Shown here in pieces: positions 39,537-48,956 of a stretch of 64,000 nt of DNA (positions within the stretch are counted from its first letter, which is position 1; every line of letters begins with the position of its first letter). Below the pieces are notes generated by a model. The model ran no database searches. It was not told the DNA's origin and saw only the letters and a list, made by a program, of their open reading frames with translations. The stretch covers positions 37,931-101,930 of the forward strand of contig QULP01000011.1 in the NCBI GenBank assembly GCA_003481745.1. Direction: 5' to 3'. Source of the DNA: Firmicutes bacterium OM04-13BH. GTDB lineage: Bacteria > Bacillota > Clostridia > Lachnospirales > Lachnospiraceae. The position numbers and the translations under genes are program-made.

Positions 39537-39800
39537 TTATAAACCTGACAAAGTTCTCATTACCAAATCCACATCTTTATTTTCAAGTTCCGGGAATACA
39601 CCGCTGTCATCTGCATGGCAGAGCGTTTGTTTACCTGTTTGCCGGAACTGCTGCCACCCATGAATTAACCCCTCCCATGCGGTGCAGTGGCTCCTATGGA
39701 CGTGGTACTCTGCCTATGAAGATAGGCATACCATGCAGGACAAAGTCCCACAAATGACACAAATAGCAAATAATCACTTTGAAGAGCTATGCAACACGAA
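39537..39800. other. Gene debris next to tRNA-Leu
   Basis: A minus-strand frame without start runs from a TAG near 39715 to a TAA at 39537 and reads sensibly (GWQQFRQTGKQTLCHADD then SGVFPELENKDVDLVMRTL). On the plus strand a frame ends in DKVPQMTQIANNHFEELC-type sequence shortly before the tRNA. Neither has a start with a ribosome site. They may be ends of genes left by an excised or decayed element, but I cannot name a family. A 7-bp hairpin (TGCCTAT/ATAGGCA) sits at 39711-39728. Confidence 0.3.
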
Positions 39801-39813
39801 ATGCAACACAAAA

Positions 39814-39844
39814 TAAAAAAAGTCCTTAAAACTAAGGACTTTTT
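39814..39844 (-). terminator. Intrinsic terminator after tRNA-Leu
   Basis: AAAGTCCTTA pairs with TAAGGACTTT around a GTTT loop, followed by T-rich sequence on the minus strand. Confidence 0.88.
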
Positions 39845-39847
39845 CAC

Positions 39848-39929
39848 TGCCGCTGGCCGGACTCGAACCGGCACGGTGTTACCCGCTTGATTTTGAGTCA
39901 AGTGCGTCTGCCAATTCCGCCACAGCGGC
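39848..39929 (-). tRNA. tRNA-Leu (anticodon CAA)
   Basis: A class II tRNA of 82 nt: acceptor stem GCCGCTG/CAGCGGC with discriminator A, D-loop with GGCGGAATTGGCAGA, anticodon stem CTTGA/TCAAG around loop CTCAAAA (anticodon CAA, reading UUG), a long variable arm, and T-loop GGTTCGAGTCC. No CCA is encoded. A promoter lies upstream and a terminator downstream. Confidence 0.95.
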
Positions 39930-39959
39930 AAGCTGATTTGTTTGGCTGAACCGTATATT

Positions 39960-39988
39960 ATAATATCATGCTTTGCTACACAATGCAA
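39960..39988 (-). promoter_or_regulatory. Promoter of tRNA-Leu
   Basis: TTGCAT (39988-39983) and TATTAT (39965-39960) are 17 nt apart on the minus strand, about 30 nt upstream of the tRNA. Confidence 0.6.
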
Positions 39989-40045
39989 GCTTTTTTTTAA
40001 TTTTTACGGGCAGATTTTTTATTTTCTCTGCCCGCCTTGTCTTTT

Positions 40046-41320
40046 TTACTGCTGAATCAGCTTATCATAGATATCAAAACAGTCAAATGTTGCAAAATAG
40101 TCTTTTGGCTCTTCTGCTCTGCGGATTAACTGTGTGCTTCCATCTTCTTTTAATAAGACTTCTGCTGATTTCAATTTTCCGTTGTAATTATATCCCATTG
40201 CAAATCCGTGTGCACCGGTATCATGAATTACCAGTAAGTCTCCCATATCAATTTTCGGAAGCATACGGTCTACTGCAAATTTATCATTGTTTTCGCAAAG
40301 AGAACCTGTTACATCATATTTGTGGTCGCAAGGTTCCTTTTCTTTTCCCATTACTGTGATATGATGGTAAGCACCATACATAGCCGGACGCATTAAGTTT
40401 ACTGCGCACGCATCTACACCGATATATTCTTTATGAGTATGTTTTTCATGAATTGCTTTTGTTACAAGACAACCATACGGTCCCATCATGAAACGTCCCA
40501 TTTCAGAATAGATTTCTACATCACCCATTCCAGCCGGAACAAGTACTTCTTCATAAACTTTACGGACACCTTCTCCAATGACACGGATATCATTTGGTTT
40601 CTGGTCTGGTGTATAAGGGATACCAACACCACCGGATAAATTGATAAATTTAATATTTGCTCCTGTTTCTTCTTTTAATTTTACAGCAAGTTCAAACAGA
40701 CGTTTTGCAAGTTCCGGATAATATTCATTTGTTACAGTGTTACTTGCAAGGAAAGCATGAATACCAAATTCTTCTGCACCTTTTTCTTTTAAAATACGAA
40801 ACGCATCAAAAATCTGCTCGGTTGTCATTCCATATTTTGCATCTCCTGGATTATCCATGATTCCATTTCCAAGTTCAAATGTTCCGCCTGGATTATAACG
40901 GCAGCTGATTCTCTTTGGAATTGTTCCGATAGTATCTTCCAAGAAATCAATATGAGTAATATCATCTAAGTTAATGGTTGCACCTAATTTATAAGCATAA
41001 GCATATTCTTCTGCCGGTGTATCATTTGATGAAAACATAATATCTTTTCCTGTGCATCCGATTGCAGAAGACATCATAAGTTCTGTATAAGAAGAACAGT
41101 CACAGCCACAGCCATACTCTTTTAAGATATTAATCAAAAATGGATTTGGGCAGGCTTTTACTGCAAAATATTCTTTAAATCCTTTATTCCAGGAAAACGC
41201 TTCTTTTACTGCTTTGATATTTTCACGGATTCCTTTTTCATCATACAGATGAAATGGTGTCGGATACTGTTTTACAATTTCATCCAACTGTTCTTTAGTA
41301 ACAAATGTTTTTTTCTCCAT
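40046..41320 (-). CDS. lysA: Diaminopimelate decarboxylase-type PLP enzyme
   Basis: A 424-residue fold-type III PLP enzyme. The catalytic lysine lies in EYFAVKACPNP, the glycine-rich phosphate-binding segment in NLSGGVGIPY, and the active-site cysteine region in GSLCENNDKFA. It would convert meso-diaminopimelate to lysine. Motifs are somewhat divergent from textbook LysA (GCGCDCSSYTEL in place of GxDxxSxGEL), so a related decarboxylase is possible, but the length and fold fit a common Clostridia form annotated as LysA. Monocistronic, with a strong promoter. Confidence 0.85.
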   Translation of the reverse strand: MEKKTFVTKEQLDEIVKQYPTPFHLYDEKGIRENIKAVKEAFSWNKGFKEYFAVKACPNPFLINILKEYGCGCDCSSYTELMMSSAIGCTGKDIMFSSNDTPAEEYAYAYKLGATINLDDITHIDFLEDTIGTIPKRISCRYNPGGTFELGNGIMDNPGDAKYGMTTEQIFDAFRILKEKGAEEFGIHAFLASNTVTNEYYPELAKRLFELAVKLKEETGANIKFINLSGGVGIPYTPDQKPNDIRVIGEGVRKVYEEVLVPAGMGDVEIYSEMGRFMMGPYGCLVTKAIHEKHTHKEYIGVDACAVNLMRPAMYGAYHHITVMGKEKEPCDHKYDVTGSLCENNDKFAVDRMLPKIDMGDLLVIHDTGAHGFAMGYNYNGKLKSAEVLLKEDGSTQLIRRAEEPKDYFATFDCFDIYDKLIQQ

Positions 41321-41368
41321 TTTGTTCTATTCTCCTCAATTTTTCTCTCTAATCACATATACACGGTT

Positions 41369-41397
41369 ATTATATGTCACATGCTTTCATTTTTCAA
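41369..41397 (-). promoter_or_regulatory. Promoter of the lysA-type gene
   Basis: TTGAAA (41397-41392) and a consensus TATAAT (41374-41369) are 17 nt apart. The leader is about 40 nt, too short for a lysine riboswitch. Confidence 0.65.
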
Positions 41398-41433
41398 CAA
41401 AAATTTTGCAGATTAAAGTGATAAACAAAATCA

Positions 41434-42060
41434 TTACTGATTTACGATCACCCAGGAAAATGCTTTTGCAGTTCTTTTCTCTGCATCTTTAAAATGATTT
41501 CCTTGATTCCATTCCAAAATACACTTCACTTTATTTTCTTTCATAATTTTCTCCACTTCTCTAATATTATCTCCAACTGTTGACAGCATCGCATTTTTGG
41601 TTTTGTCTTCTTTGTCTCCAAGACTCAAATAGATACATGGACTTTTTACTTCATTTTCTTTCAGATAAGTAAGGAATCCTGGAAACCATACTGACGGTGA
41701 TGCAGCCGCTATCCCTGCAAATTTATCACTCTGACAGCACGCCCAAAGACTAAATAGTCCTGCTAAAGAATATCCACCCAGATAATATTTTTTATTTTTA
41801 TCTGAGCATAATTGCGGTATCTCTGTAAGCAAATTTGATGCTCCATCACCAAATGCTTCTTTTCCAAATACTGCCGGTGCTTTCCATGGTGATAATTCTT
41901 GATTCCAGTTATCTACCTTTATTGCAAGCATTTGTATCTCTTTTTTTGTATTTATTTTTATTCGTTCAACTTGATTTGGTATTTCATTCAGATTATGAGT
42001 TCCAACAGGTTGGATTAGTACAATATTTGATTCTGGATTTCCATATTTATATAGCTTCAT
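41434..42060 (-). CDS. Alpha/beta hydrolase, esterase-like
   Basis: A 208-residue alpha/beta hydrolase. The nucleophile elbow is GGYSLAG, the acid probably the aspartate in LSLGDKED, and the base histidine in WNQGNHFKD. There is no signal peptide. The layout resembles small carboxylesterases of the esterase D/Fes group, but no substrate can be assigned. It is a lone gene between pyk and the lysA-type gene; no convincing promoter was seen. The stretch 42061-42362 upstream is AT-rich and shows no gene or clear element. Confidence 0.75.
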   Translation of the reverse strand: MKLYKYGNPESNIVLIQPVGTHNLNEIPNQVERIKINTKKEIQMLAIKVDNWNQELSPWKAPAVFGKEAFGDGASNLLTEIPQLCSDKNKKYYLGGYSLAGLFSLWACCQSDKFAGIAAASPSVWFPGFLTYLKENEVKSPCIYLSLGDKEDKTKNAMLSTVGDNIREVEKIMKENKVKCILEWNQGNHFKDAEKRTAKAFSWVIVNQ

Positions 42061-42362
42061 TCAAACAATTTCTCCTCACATCTTTCATTCAAATTCCTGC
42101 TTTTTATCATTAGAATTCTATAACTATACGCCACCACTTTTCATTTGCTGACCGATTTTCACTCTAAAATTTCCACTCCTGCTACCACCCCATTACATGA
42201 TATCTTTCTTTTGATGCAGTATACATTACTATTCCTCCTATACTCTCAAATTCTTTCGGGTTGTTTTTATACTACTTATGTTGTAATTCTTTTTACAAAC
42301 ATCAATTCATGCCTTTATTATACATTAAAATTTTCTCTACTCATACTACAAATATTTATGCT

Positions 42363-42394
42363 ACAAAAGGAGCTGTCCATCCGGACAGCCCCTT
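42363..42394 (-). terminator. Intrinsic terminator after pyk
   Basis: On the minus strand AAGGGGCTGTCC pairs with GGACAGCTCCTT around a GGAT loop with one internal mismatch, followed by TTTTG. Confidence 0.75.
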
Positions 42395-42426
42395 CTATCT
42401 GTTTCTATCTCTATTCTAATCGATTC

Positions 42427-43863
42427 TTATTTTACCTCAATTACATGAAGCATATTGGTAACATTCTGTTCATTTACAGAACTGTTTGTTGCCGGGTCAC
42501 CGGCAGTTAAAACTACTAACTGACCTTTTTTCACCAGACGTTTGCGTTTTACTGTTTCCATTGAATTGAGCAGAATATTTTCTGTTGAGTCTTTTGTATA
42601 ACCTTTTAATGGTTTTACACCCCAGTAAAGCTGCATCTTATGCTGTACAGATTCGTTTGGTGTAATCGCATAAATCGGCATTGGAGGTCTGAAACTGGAT
42701 ACCAGACGTGCCGTCTTACCTGACATTGTCGGTGTAATAATGCAGGCTGCCTCCAGATTTCTTGCTGTACGCACAGAAGAGATTCCAATTGCACTTGAAA
42801 TTTTTGTCTTCCGATACATACTTCTGTGTGTAACATATTTATCATAATCTACATACTGTTCGGTGCTTTCTGCAACTTCTGCCATCATCTTTAAGGCTTC
42901 TACCGGATATTTTCCTGCTGCGGTTTCTCCGGAAAGCATAACAGCGTCTGTTCCGTCATAAATTGCATTTGCTACATCGCCAACTTCTGCACGGGTTGGA
43001 CGTGGATTACGAATCATGGAATCCAGCATCTGAGTCGCAGTAATAACCGGTACATATTTTTCATTACATTTCTGAATGATTGTTTTCTGAATATGTGGAA
43101 CTTCCTGTGGCGGAATTTCTACACCAAGGTCGCCTCGTGCTACCATAATTCCATCAGCCGCTTTGATGATTTCATCAATATTATCAACACCTTCACGGTT
43201 CTCAATTTTTGCAATGATTGCAATATGCTCTGCATGATGTTCAGTTAAAATCTTACGAATTTCATTGACACCTGCTGCATTTCTGATAAAAGAAGCGGCA
43301 ATAAAATCAATATCCTGAGAAATTCCAAAGATAATATCATTTTTATCTTTTTCTGTAATTGCCGGAAGTTTAATTTTTACATTCGGCACATTGATTCCTT
43401 TTTTCTCTCCAAGTTCTCCGCCATTTTCAATCAGACAGACAATCGAATCTTTCTTTGTTGCCTGTACTTCGAGTTCAATCAGACCATCATCAATCAGAAT
43501 CTTGTCACCTTTTTTTACATCTTTCGCAAGACCAGGATAGGTAATAGAACATCCTTTTTCATTTCCCACGCACTCTTCTATATAAAGAGTAAAGGTTTCT
43601 CCCTCTTTTAATGTAACTTTCTGTCCGCCTTCTAAAACTCCGGTTCTGATTTCCGGACCTTTCGTATCAAGAAGAATTGCAACCGGTCGGTCTAATTCCT
43701 CTCTTACGTTTTTCAGCAGATTCATACGATTTTTCTGTTCCTCATAGTCACCATGCGAAAAGTTAAATCTTGCCACATCCATTCCATTTTTTACGAGTGC
43801 ACGCATTATCGTTTTTTTATCGGTATTTGGTCCCATCGTACATACAATCTTTGTCCTGCGCAT
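42427..43863 (-). CDS. pyk: Pyruvate kinase
   Basis: Pyruvate kinase makes ATP and pyruvate from phosphoenolpyruvate at the end of glycolysis. The 478-residue protein starts RRTKIVCTMGPNTDKK and has the active-site segments FNFSHGDYEEQ, LLDTKGPEIRTG, the signature IAKIENREGVDNIDEII, MVARGDLGVEIP and the ATQMLDSMIRNPRPTRAEV loop, then the C-terminal allosteric domain. It lacks the extra PEP-utiliser domain found in Bacillus enzymes. It follows the rhomboid-like gene by 18 nt. Confidence 0.97.
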   Translation of the reverse strand: MRRTKIVCTMGPNTDKKTIMRALVKNGMDVARFNFSHGDYEEQKNRMNLLKNVREELDRPVAILLDTKGPEIRTGVLEGGQKVTLKEGETFTLYIEECVGNEKGCSITYPGLAKDVKKGDKILIDDGLIELEVQATKKDSIVCLIENGGELGEKKGINVPNVKIKLPAITEKDKNDIIFGISQDIDFIAASFIRNAAGVNEIRKILTEHHAEHIAIIAKIENREGVDNIDEIIKAADGIMVARGDLGVEIPPQEVPHIQKTIIQKCNEKYVPVITATQMLDSMIRNPRPTRAEVGDVANAIYDGTDAVMLSGETAAGKYPVEALKMMAEVAESTEQYVDYDKYVTHRSMYRKTKISSAIGISSVRTARNLEAACIITPTMSGKTARLVSSFRPPMPIYAITPNESVQHKMQLYWGVKPLKGYTKDSTENILLNSMETVKRKRLVKKGQLVVLTAGDPATNSSVNEQNVTNMLHVIEVK

Positions 43864-43881
43864 AATATCATATCCTCCTGA

Positions 43882-44736
43882 TTATTTGATATGTGTATGT
43901 GTAAATAAATGTTCCTGACAATATTCATAGTTTCCATTGCATTTGGAACAGAAACGAAATTCCAAATCGTCCCCGTCATTTTCTGTTCTGCCACAAATTG
44001 CACATTTATGTTTTGTTATATTTGGTGTCATCTTTGGATGAACCGCCTTCTTAAACTGCTGTTTTCTGTGTATTTCACGTGGCGAAATCGTTTTATAATT
44101 TCTTGTCATAAAGAAGAAAATAATAAAATTCAGTAACGACACAAGAATCATCATACGGACAGCCCATGCACCATATCCGGATACACGAATAAAGTTATAA
44201 GCCAGATATGCAATATCAAGATATGCCATCCATTTAATCTTAATCGGTATTACAAAATATAACAGTACCTGCATATCCGGATAATTTGCCGCAAATGCAA
44301 GGAATATTGACAAGTTAATATAATATGTCGAAATTATGCTTGCTCCATAAAGGGAAATCTGAAGTCCGCCAATGAAATACAGCAAGAAAGCTCCAATCAC
44401 AGTGAATAAAATTCCACTGAAAATGTACACGTTATAACGGAACTCTCCCCATGTTCTTTCAAGCGCTGTTCCCAGTGAATAATAAAAGATCAGCATAATA
44501 ATTGTAAAAATATCCAGTCCTGAAGGCGGAATTAACACCCAGCTCACCAGTCTCCAAATTTGTCCATGCAGTATATGGTACGGACTCAAAGCCAGATAGC
44601 CCATAATACCTACTCCGGTCATGTTTTGAAAAACCTCCAGGGCATATCCAATCACATAACACAAAATAATATATTTCGTCAATTCCGGTATTGCATACCT
44701 GCCGAATTTCCGTTCCATTTTATTTAAAAAATTCAT
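43882..44736 (-). CDS. Rhomboid-like membrane protein with C-terminal zinc ribbon, probably inactive
   Basis: A 284-residue protein with about six hydrophobic segments (residues 20-215) arranged like a rhomboid core: HILHGQIWRLVSWVLIPP, a TWGEFRYN turn, and LYGASIIS at the place of the GxSG catalytic serine. The helix that should carry the catalytic histidine (VRMMILVSLLNFIIFFF) has none, so proteolysis is unlikely. The cytoplasmic tail has CAICG...FCSKCNGNYEYCQEH, a treble-clef or ribbon-like zinc site. Function unknown. It lies 18 nt before pyk. Confidence 0.7.
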   Translation of the reverse strand: MNFLNKMERKFGRYAIPELTKYIILCYVIGYALEVFQNMTGVGIMGYLALSPYHILHGQIWRLVSWVLIPPSGLDIFTIIMLIFYYSLGTALERTWGEFRYNVYIFSGILFTVIGAFLLYFIGGLQISLYGASIISTYYINLSIFLAFAANYPDMQVLLYFVIPIKIKWMAYLDIAYLAYNFIRVSGYGAWAVRMMILVSLLNFIIFFFMTRNYKTISPREIHRKQQFKKAVHPKMTPNITKHKCAICGRTENDGDDLEFRFCSKCNGNYEYCQEHLFTHTHIK

Positions 44737-44811
44737 TTCATTTCCTCATTTCCGGTTTATTCCCGCCCTCAAGAAATTTTCTGATTTCACTTTAAATTAA
44801 AGGAATGAACC

Positions 44812-45753
44812 CTAAAACAGGTCTTTCTTTGAAAAAATAATTGCCACAATCAGACTTAGTATCAAAGACAACACAATTACAATAGCAAATCCATACGGAC
44901 TGTCTGCAAATGGCATCCCGAATGATTTTACATTCATTCCATAGGCACTGAAAATCATAGTCGGAATGGACATTACAATTGTAACTGTTGCCAAAAATTT
45001 CATGACAATATTTAAGTTGTTTGAAATAACAGACGCAAACGCATCGGTCATTCCACTTAAAATTCCACTGTAAATATTTGCCATCTCAATCGCCTGCTTG
45101 TTCTCGACAATAACATCCTCAAGCAGGTCTGTATCGTCGGGATATTTTTTAATCCGGTCTACCTTTAAAAGCTTTTCCAGCACCACTTCGTTAGAACGAA
45201 GGGAAGTAATAAAGTAGACCAGTGATTTTTCCAGTTCAAGAAGTTCTATCAGCTCCTGATTTCTGGTCGAAGCATGCAGTTTCTCTTCCACTTCTTCACT
45301 TTTCTTATCTATGATACGCAGATAATGCAGGAACATGCTTGCATTATTATACAGAATCTGTAAAATAAACCGCGTTTTCATATAAGTATAAAAATTGCGT
45401 ACACGCCCGTCCATGAATTTTCCAAGAACCGATGTATCTTCCAGACAAACTGTAAAAATCATTTCATTTGTGATTATAATAGAAAGAGGAATGGTTCCAA
45501 ACCAGTCCTTGTCTCCTCTTTCCTCTATAATCGGAGTATCCACCAAAATCAAGGTATAATTTTCTTCAACTTCTATACGGGAGCGTTCTTCTTCATCCAG
45601 AGGTGCACGTAAATCATCTACTTCTATCTGAAACCGATTACAGATTTCAAAAATTTCCGTAGCAGTCGGATTTGTCAGGGCAACCCAGCAACCTTCACAT
45701 GCTTCCTCCATCTGATGCATTTTTCCATCAATGGTTTTAAAAATTCGAATCAT
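44812..45753 (-). CDS. corA: CorA-family magnesium/divalent metal transporter
   Basis: A 313-residue member of the CorA family: a large cytoplasmic alpha/beta domain, a long stalk helix, and two C-terminal helices with the gate signature YGMN (FSAYGMNVKSFGMPF). The tail ends in the basic KKDLF. It lets magnesium, and perhaps cobalt or nickel, enter the cell as a pentamer. It starts 27 nt after the lactonase-family gene and is probably co-transcribed with it. Confidence 0.93.
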   Translation of the reverse strand: MIRIFKTIDGKMHQMEEACEGCWVALTNPTATEIFEICNRFQIEVDDLRAPLDEEERSRIEVEENYTLILVDTPIIEERGDKDWFGTIPLSIIITNEMIFTVCLEDTSVLGKFMDGRVRNFYTYMKTRFILQILYNNASMFLHYLRIIDKKSEEVEEKLHASTRNQELIELLELEKSLVYFITSLRSNEVVLEKLLKVDRIKKYPDDTDLLEDVIVENKQAIEMANIYSGILSGMTDAFASVISNNLNIVMKFLATVTIVMSIPTMIFSAYGMNVKSFGMPFADSPYGFAIVIVLSLILSLIVAIIFSKKDLF

Positions 45754-45780
45754 GGTATCTCCCTTCGTCTGCCATGAATA

Positions 45781-46842
45781 TTATTCTGCGTAATCACATT
45801 TATGGAAAATAATACTGTTTGGAGTTTCTACCTTAAGCGGTTTTCCTTTCATAATCAACAGCTTTTTCTCATAATCAATTGAAAATGTTGTGATAGAGTT
45901 TGATTCATGATTGACAACAGCCAGATGACGACCGTCCGGGAATACATCAAGGTCTTTTGGATATTCTCCACTGATTGGCAGTACGAACTGTCTTTCAATA
46001 TGACCTGTCTCTTCATCTACTTTATACATTGCAACCGTATTTTCTCCGGCTGTAGAAGTAAACAGATATTTTCCATCTTCAGAAAGACACATTCCAGAAG
46101 TTGCATCATGTGCCTCATCTTCATGGGAAGCCAAAGTGCTTTCTGTCTGAAGCAGTTCAAATTTCGGATTTTTACCGCTTCCATCATAACTGTAAACCTG
46201 AATTTCATTTTTTAATTCATAGTTTACAAAGGCAAACTTTCCATTCGGGCTGAATTTAATCAGTCTCGGACCAGATTCTCTGACACAACGAAGAACGTCA
46301 ACCAAATCCAGCTTACTGGTTCTCTCTGTCGGACGATAAATCTTAATCTGATCAATTCCATTATCAACTGCACACAGATATTTTCCATCCGGAGTCGGAC
46401 GCACACAACTGACATGAGGACGGAAGTTTCTTTCTGCAACACTGCCAAGACCTTTATGGAAGACACCATCCATAACACTTCCAAGTCGTCCGTCTCTATG
46501 TGTGTGTACTACGGTAACTTTTCCATCATGGTAGCCTGCAACATACAGATATTTTCCTTTTGTATCGGTGGAAAGGTGACAGCCTCTCATTCCATCAATA
46601 CCAACTTTATTAATAAAGGTTAAATCCCCATCCGGCTCGATTGCAAATACTGCCACACCTTCATCAGCGATAGAGTACAGATATTTTCCGTTTACAGAGA
46701 TAGCCAGATGGGAAGAATTATTTACAGGAACTACTTTTCTCTCTGTCATAGTTCCCTCTTCCACATTTACGTCATATAAATGAATTCCAATACTGCTTCC
46801 GTGAGTATAAGTTCCAACATAAGCAACATACTTTTCTTTCAT
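45781..46842 (-). CDS. Lactonase-family beta-propeller protein (6-phosphogluconolactonase YbhE type)
   Basis: A 353-residue seven-bladed propeller of the YbhE/lactonase family; repeats such as GKYLYSIADEG, GKYLYVAGYHDG, GKYLCAVDNGID and GKYLFTSTAGEN mark the blades. E. coli YbhE hydrolyses 6-phosphogluconolactone, but many family members have no proven activity. The frame is open to 46953, but the ATG at 46842 is preferred: AGGAGG lies 11 nt upstream and the protein then starts KEKYVAYVGTYTHGSSIGI like the family. Confidence 0.85.
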   Translation of the reverse strand: MKEKYVAYVGTYTHGSSIGIHLYDVNVEEGTMTERKVVPVNNSSHLAISVNGKYLYSIADEGVAVFAIEPDGDLTFINKVGIDGMRGCHLSTDTKGKYLYVAGYHDGKVTVVHTHRDGRLGSVMDGVFHKGLGSVAERNFRPHVSCVRPTPDGKYLCAVDNGIDQIKIYRPTERTSKLDLVDVLRCVRESGPRLIKFSPNGKFAFVNYELKNEIQVYSYDGSGKNPKFELLQTESTLASHEDEAHDATSGMCLSEDGKYLFTSTAGENTVAMYKVDEETGHIERQFVLPISGEYPKDLDVFPDGRHLAVVNHESNSITTFSIDYEKKLLIMKGKPLKVETPNSIIFHKCDYAE

Positions 46843-46969
46843 TATAGTAATACCCTCCTGTCTGTTTTTTATTCGTTCCGTTGTCCGGTCTACCGACATT
46901 CTACCACAAAGTTTTTTTTTATACAATGCAATTTCCCCCGATTTTACAAACATTTATCTCGCCCTTCTA

Positions 46970-46997
46970 TTGACAGGATTTTCGGTTCTAGTATAAT
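46970..46997 (+). promoter_or_regulatory. Promoter of the potABCD operon
   Basis: A full-consensus TTGACA and TATAAT are 16 nt apart. The leader of about 70 nt holds a weak bulged hairpin (GCCTGG...GCCGGC, 47009-47040). The divergent lactonase gene starts at 46842; nothing else is seen in between. Confidence 0.8.
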
Positions 46998-47074
46998 GAA
47001 ATTTAAAAGCCTGGTAGGAATCATTCCGTTTCTGCCGGCATTTTATTTACTATACTTTATTTAAGGAGACTGCC

Positions 47075-48148
47075 ATGAAAAAAACACTGGTGGATTTTAT
47101 CCATATCTCAAAAGGATTTGGGGAACAGCTTGTTTTAGATGATTTAAATCTGTCGGTTCATGAAAATGAATTTCTCACTCTGCTTGGTCCAAGTGGATGC
47201 GGAAAAACAACCACTCTTCGTATCTTAGGAGGATTTGAATCCCCGGACAAGGGACAGGTCATTTTTGACGGTCAGGACATTACGCATCTTCCCCCAAATA
47301 AGCGGAATTTGAACACCGTCTTCCAGAAATACGCTCTTTTTTCTCACATGAGTGTATCCGAAAATATTGCTTTTGGCTTGAAAATTTCCGGAAAATCTGA
47401 TGCCTATATTAAAGATAAAATCCGATATGCCCTGAAACTTGTAAATCTGGAAGGATATGAAAACAGACTTCCGGATTCATTAAGCGGCGGTCAGCAGCAG
47501 AGAATTGCAATTGCCCGCGCAATCGTAAATGAACCACGTTTACTGCTCTTAGATGAACCACTTGGTGCTCTTGACTTAAAACTTCGTCAGGACATGCAGT
47601 ATGAACTGATTCGTTTAAAAAATGAACTTGGTATTACCTTCATCTACGTCACTCACGATCAGGAAGAAGCCCTCACCATGTCCGATACGATTGTTGTTAT
47701 GAATCAAGGTTATATTCAACAGATGGGTTCTCCGGAAGATATCTACAATGAGCCACAAAATGCTTTTGTAGCAGACTTTATCGGAGAAAGTAATATCATC
47801 GAAGGAGTTATGATACAAGACCGCCTGGTACAGATTCTTGGTGCAAAATTTGATTGTGTCGATACCGGATTTGGACAGAATAAACCGGTCGATGTAGTCA
47901 TCCGTCCAGAGGATGTTGACCTTGTAGAACCGGAAAAAGGCACAATTACCGGTGTAGTCACACATTTAATTTTTAAAGGTGTCCACTACGAGATGGAAGT
48001 GCAGGCAAATGGATTTGAATGGCTTGTTCACAGCACAGATATGTTTCCGGTCGGACAAAAAGTCGGCATTCATGTAGACCCGTTCGATATCCAGATTATG
48101 AATAAACCGGAATCGGAAGATGAGGAGGCGATAGGAGTTAATGAATAA
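47075..48148 (+). CDS. potA: Spermidine/putrescine ABC transporter ATPase PotA
   Basis: A 357-residue ABC ATPase with Walker [12 protein letters not shown]-loop region, signature [14 protein letters not shown], Walker [13 protein letters not shown] and the switch histidine in YVTHDQEEA, plus a C-terminal TOBE-like regulatory domain ([17 protein letters not shown]). It powers polyamine import with potB and potCD. AAGGAG precedes the ATG; its stop overlaps potB by 8 nt. Confidence 0.94.
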   Translation: MKKTLVDFIHISKGFGEQLVLDDLNLSVHENEFLTLLGPSGCGKTTTLRILGGFESPDKGQVIFDGQDITHLPPNKRNLNTVFQKYALFSHMSVSENIAFGLKISGKSDAYIKDKIRYALKLVNLEGYENRLPDSLSGGQQQRIAIARAIVNEPRLLLLDEPLGALDLKLRQDMQYELIRLKNELGITFIYVTHDQEEALTMSDTIVVMNQGYIQQMGSPEDIYNEPQNAFVADFIGESNIIEGVMIQDRLVQILGAKFDCVDTGFGQNKPVDVVIRPEDVDLVEPEKGTITGVVTHLIFKGVHYEMEVQANGFEWLVHSTDMFPVGQKVGIHVDPFDIQIMNKPESEDEEAIGVNE

Positions 48149-48956
48149 GAAAAAATTGCTTGCCGGACCTTATCTTTTCTGGGCTCTGGCATTTATTCTC
48201 ATCCCGCTTGCTATGATTGTCTACTATGGTCTTACTGATGCAAATGGTCATCTGACCTTTGAAAATCTTCTGGCTATCGGAACGGTTGAGAATTTTAAGG
48301 CACTCTGTCTTTCCCTCCTGCTTTCTCTCATCAGCACCGCCATCTGTCTGCTCCTTGCCTATCCTCTGGCAATCATTCTTTCCAATATGAAAGTTGGTCA
48401 AAATGGATTTATTGTGCTCATTTTTATTATCCCTATGTGGATGAATTTTCTTCTGCGCACACTGGCATGGCAGACCCTGTTGGAGAAAAACGGAGTCATC
48501 AATCAGGTGTTACACTTTTTCCATCTGCCCACACTCCAGCTAATCAATACGCCTTATGCGATTGTTCTGGGCATGGTTTACAACTTTTTACCGTTTATGG
48601 TTCTTCCGCTTTACAACGTTCTCTCCAAAATTGACAAAGATGTCATTTCTGCCGCAAGAGACTTAGGGGCAACAGAGCTTTATACGTTCCGTAAAATTAT
48701 CTTTCCTTTAAGTATTCCCGGTGTTGTAAGCGGTATTATTATGGTTTTTGTTCCTGCACTTACCACCTTTGTTATTTCTGATTTACTTGGTGGAAGCAAA
48801 ATTTTGTTAATCGGAAACGTCATCGAACAAAAATTCAAACAAGGAAGCAACTGGAATGTCGGAAGTGGTCTTTCTCTGGTGCTGATGGTCTTTATTTTGA
48901 TCAGTATGGTGATTACAACCAAATATGATAAAAATGGAGAAGGAGGCATGTTCTAA
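48141..48956 (+). CDS. potB: Spermidine/putrescine ABC transporter permease PotB
   Basis: A 271-residue permease with six hydrophobic helices and the EAA-type loop [42 protein letters not shown] is characteristic of PotB-like proteins. It overlaps potA and is joined to the next gene by TAATG. Confidence 0.94.
   Translation: MNKKKLLAGPYLFWALAFILIPLAMIVYYGLTDANGHLTFENLLAIGTVENFKALCLSLLLSLISTAICLLLAYPLAIILSNMKVGQNGFIVLIFIIPMWMNFLLRTLAWQTLLEKNGVINQVLHFFHLPTLQLINTPYAIVLGMVYNFLPFMVLPLYNVLSKIDKDVISAARDLGATELYTFRKIIFPLSIPGVVSGIIMVFVPALTTFVISDLLGGSKILLIGNVIEQKFKQGSNWNVGSGLSLVLMVFILISMVITTKYDKNGEGGMF

Noticed and set aside
40007..40034. Hairpin CGGGCAGA/TCTGCCCG after the lysA-type gene
   Set aside because: On the minus strand it is followed by an A-rich stretch, not a U-run, so it does not qualify as an intrinsic terminator.
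41321..41433. Lysine riboswitch ahead of the lysA-type gene
   Set aside because: The promoter lies about 50-75 nt before the start, leaving no room for a riboswitch.
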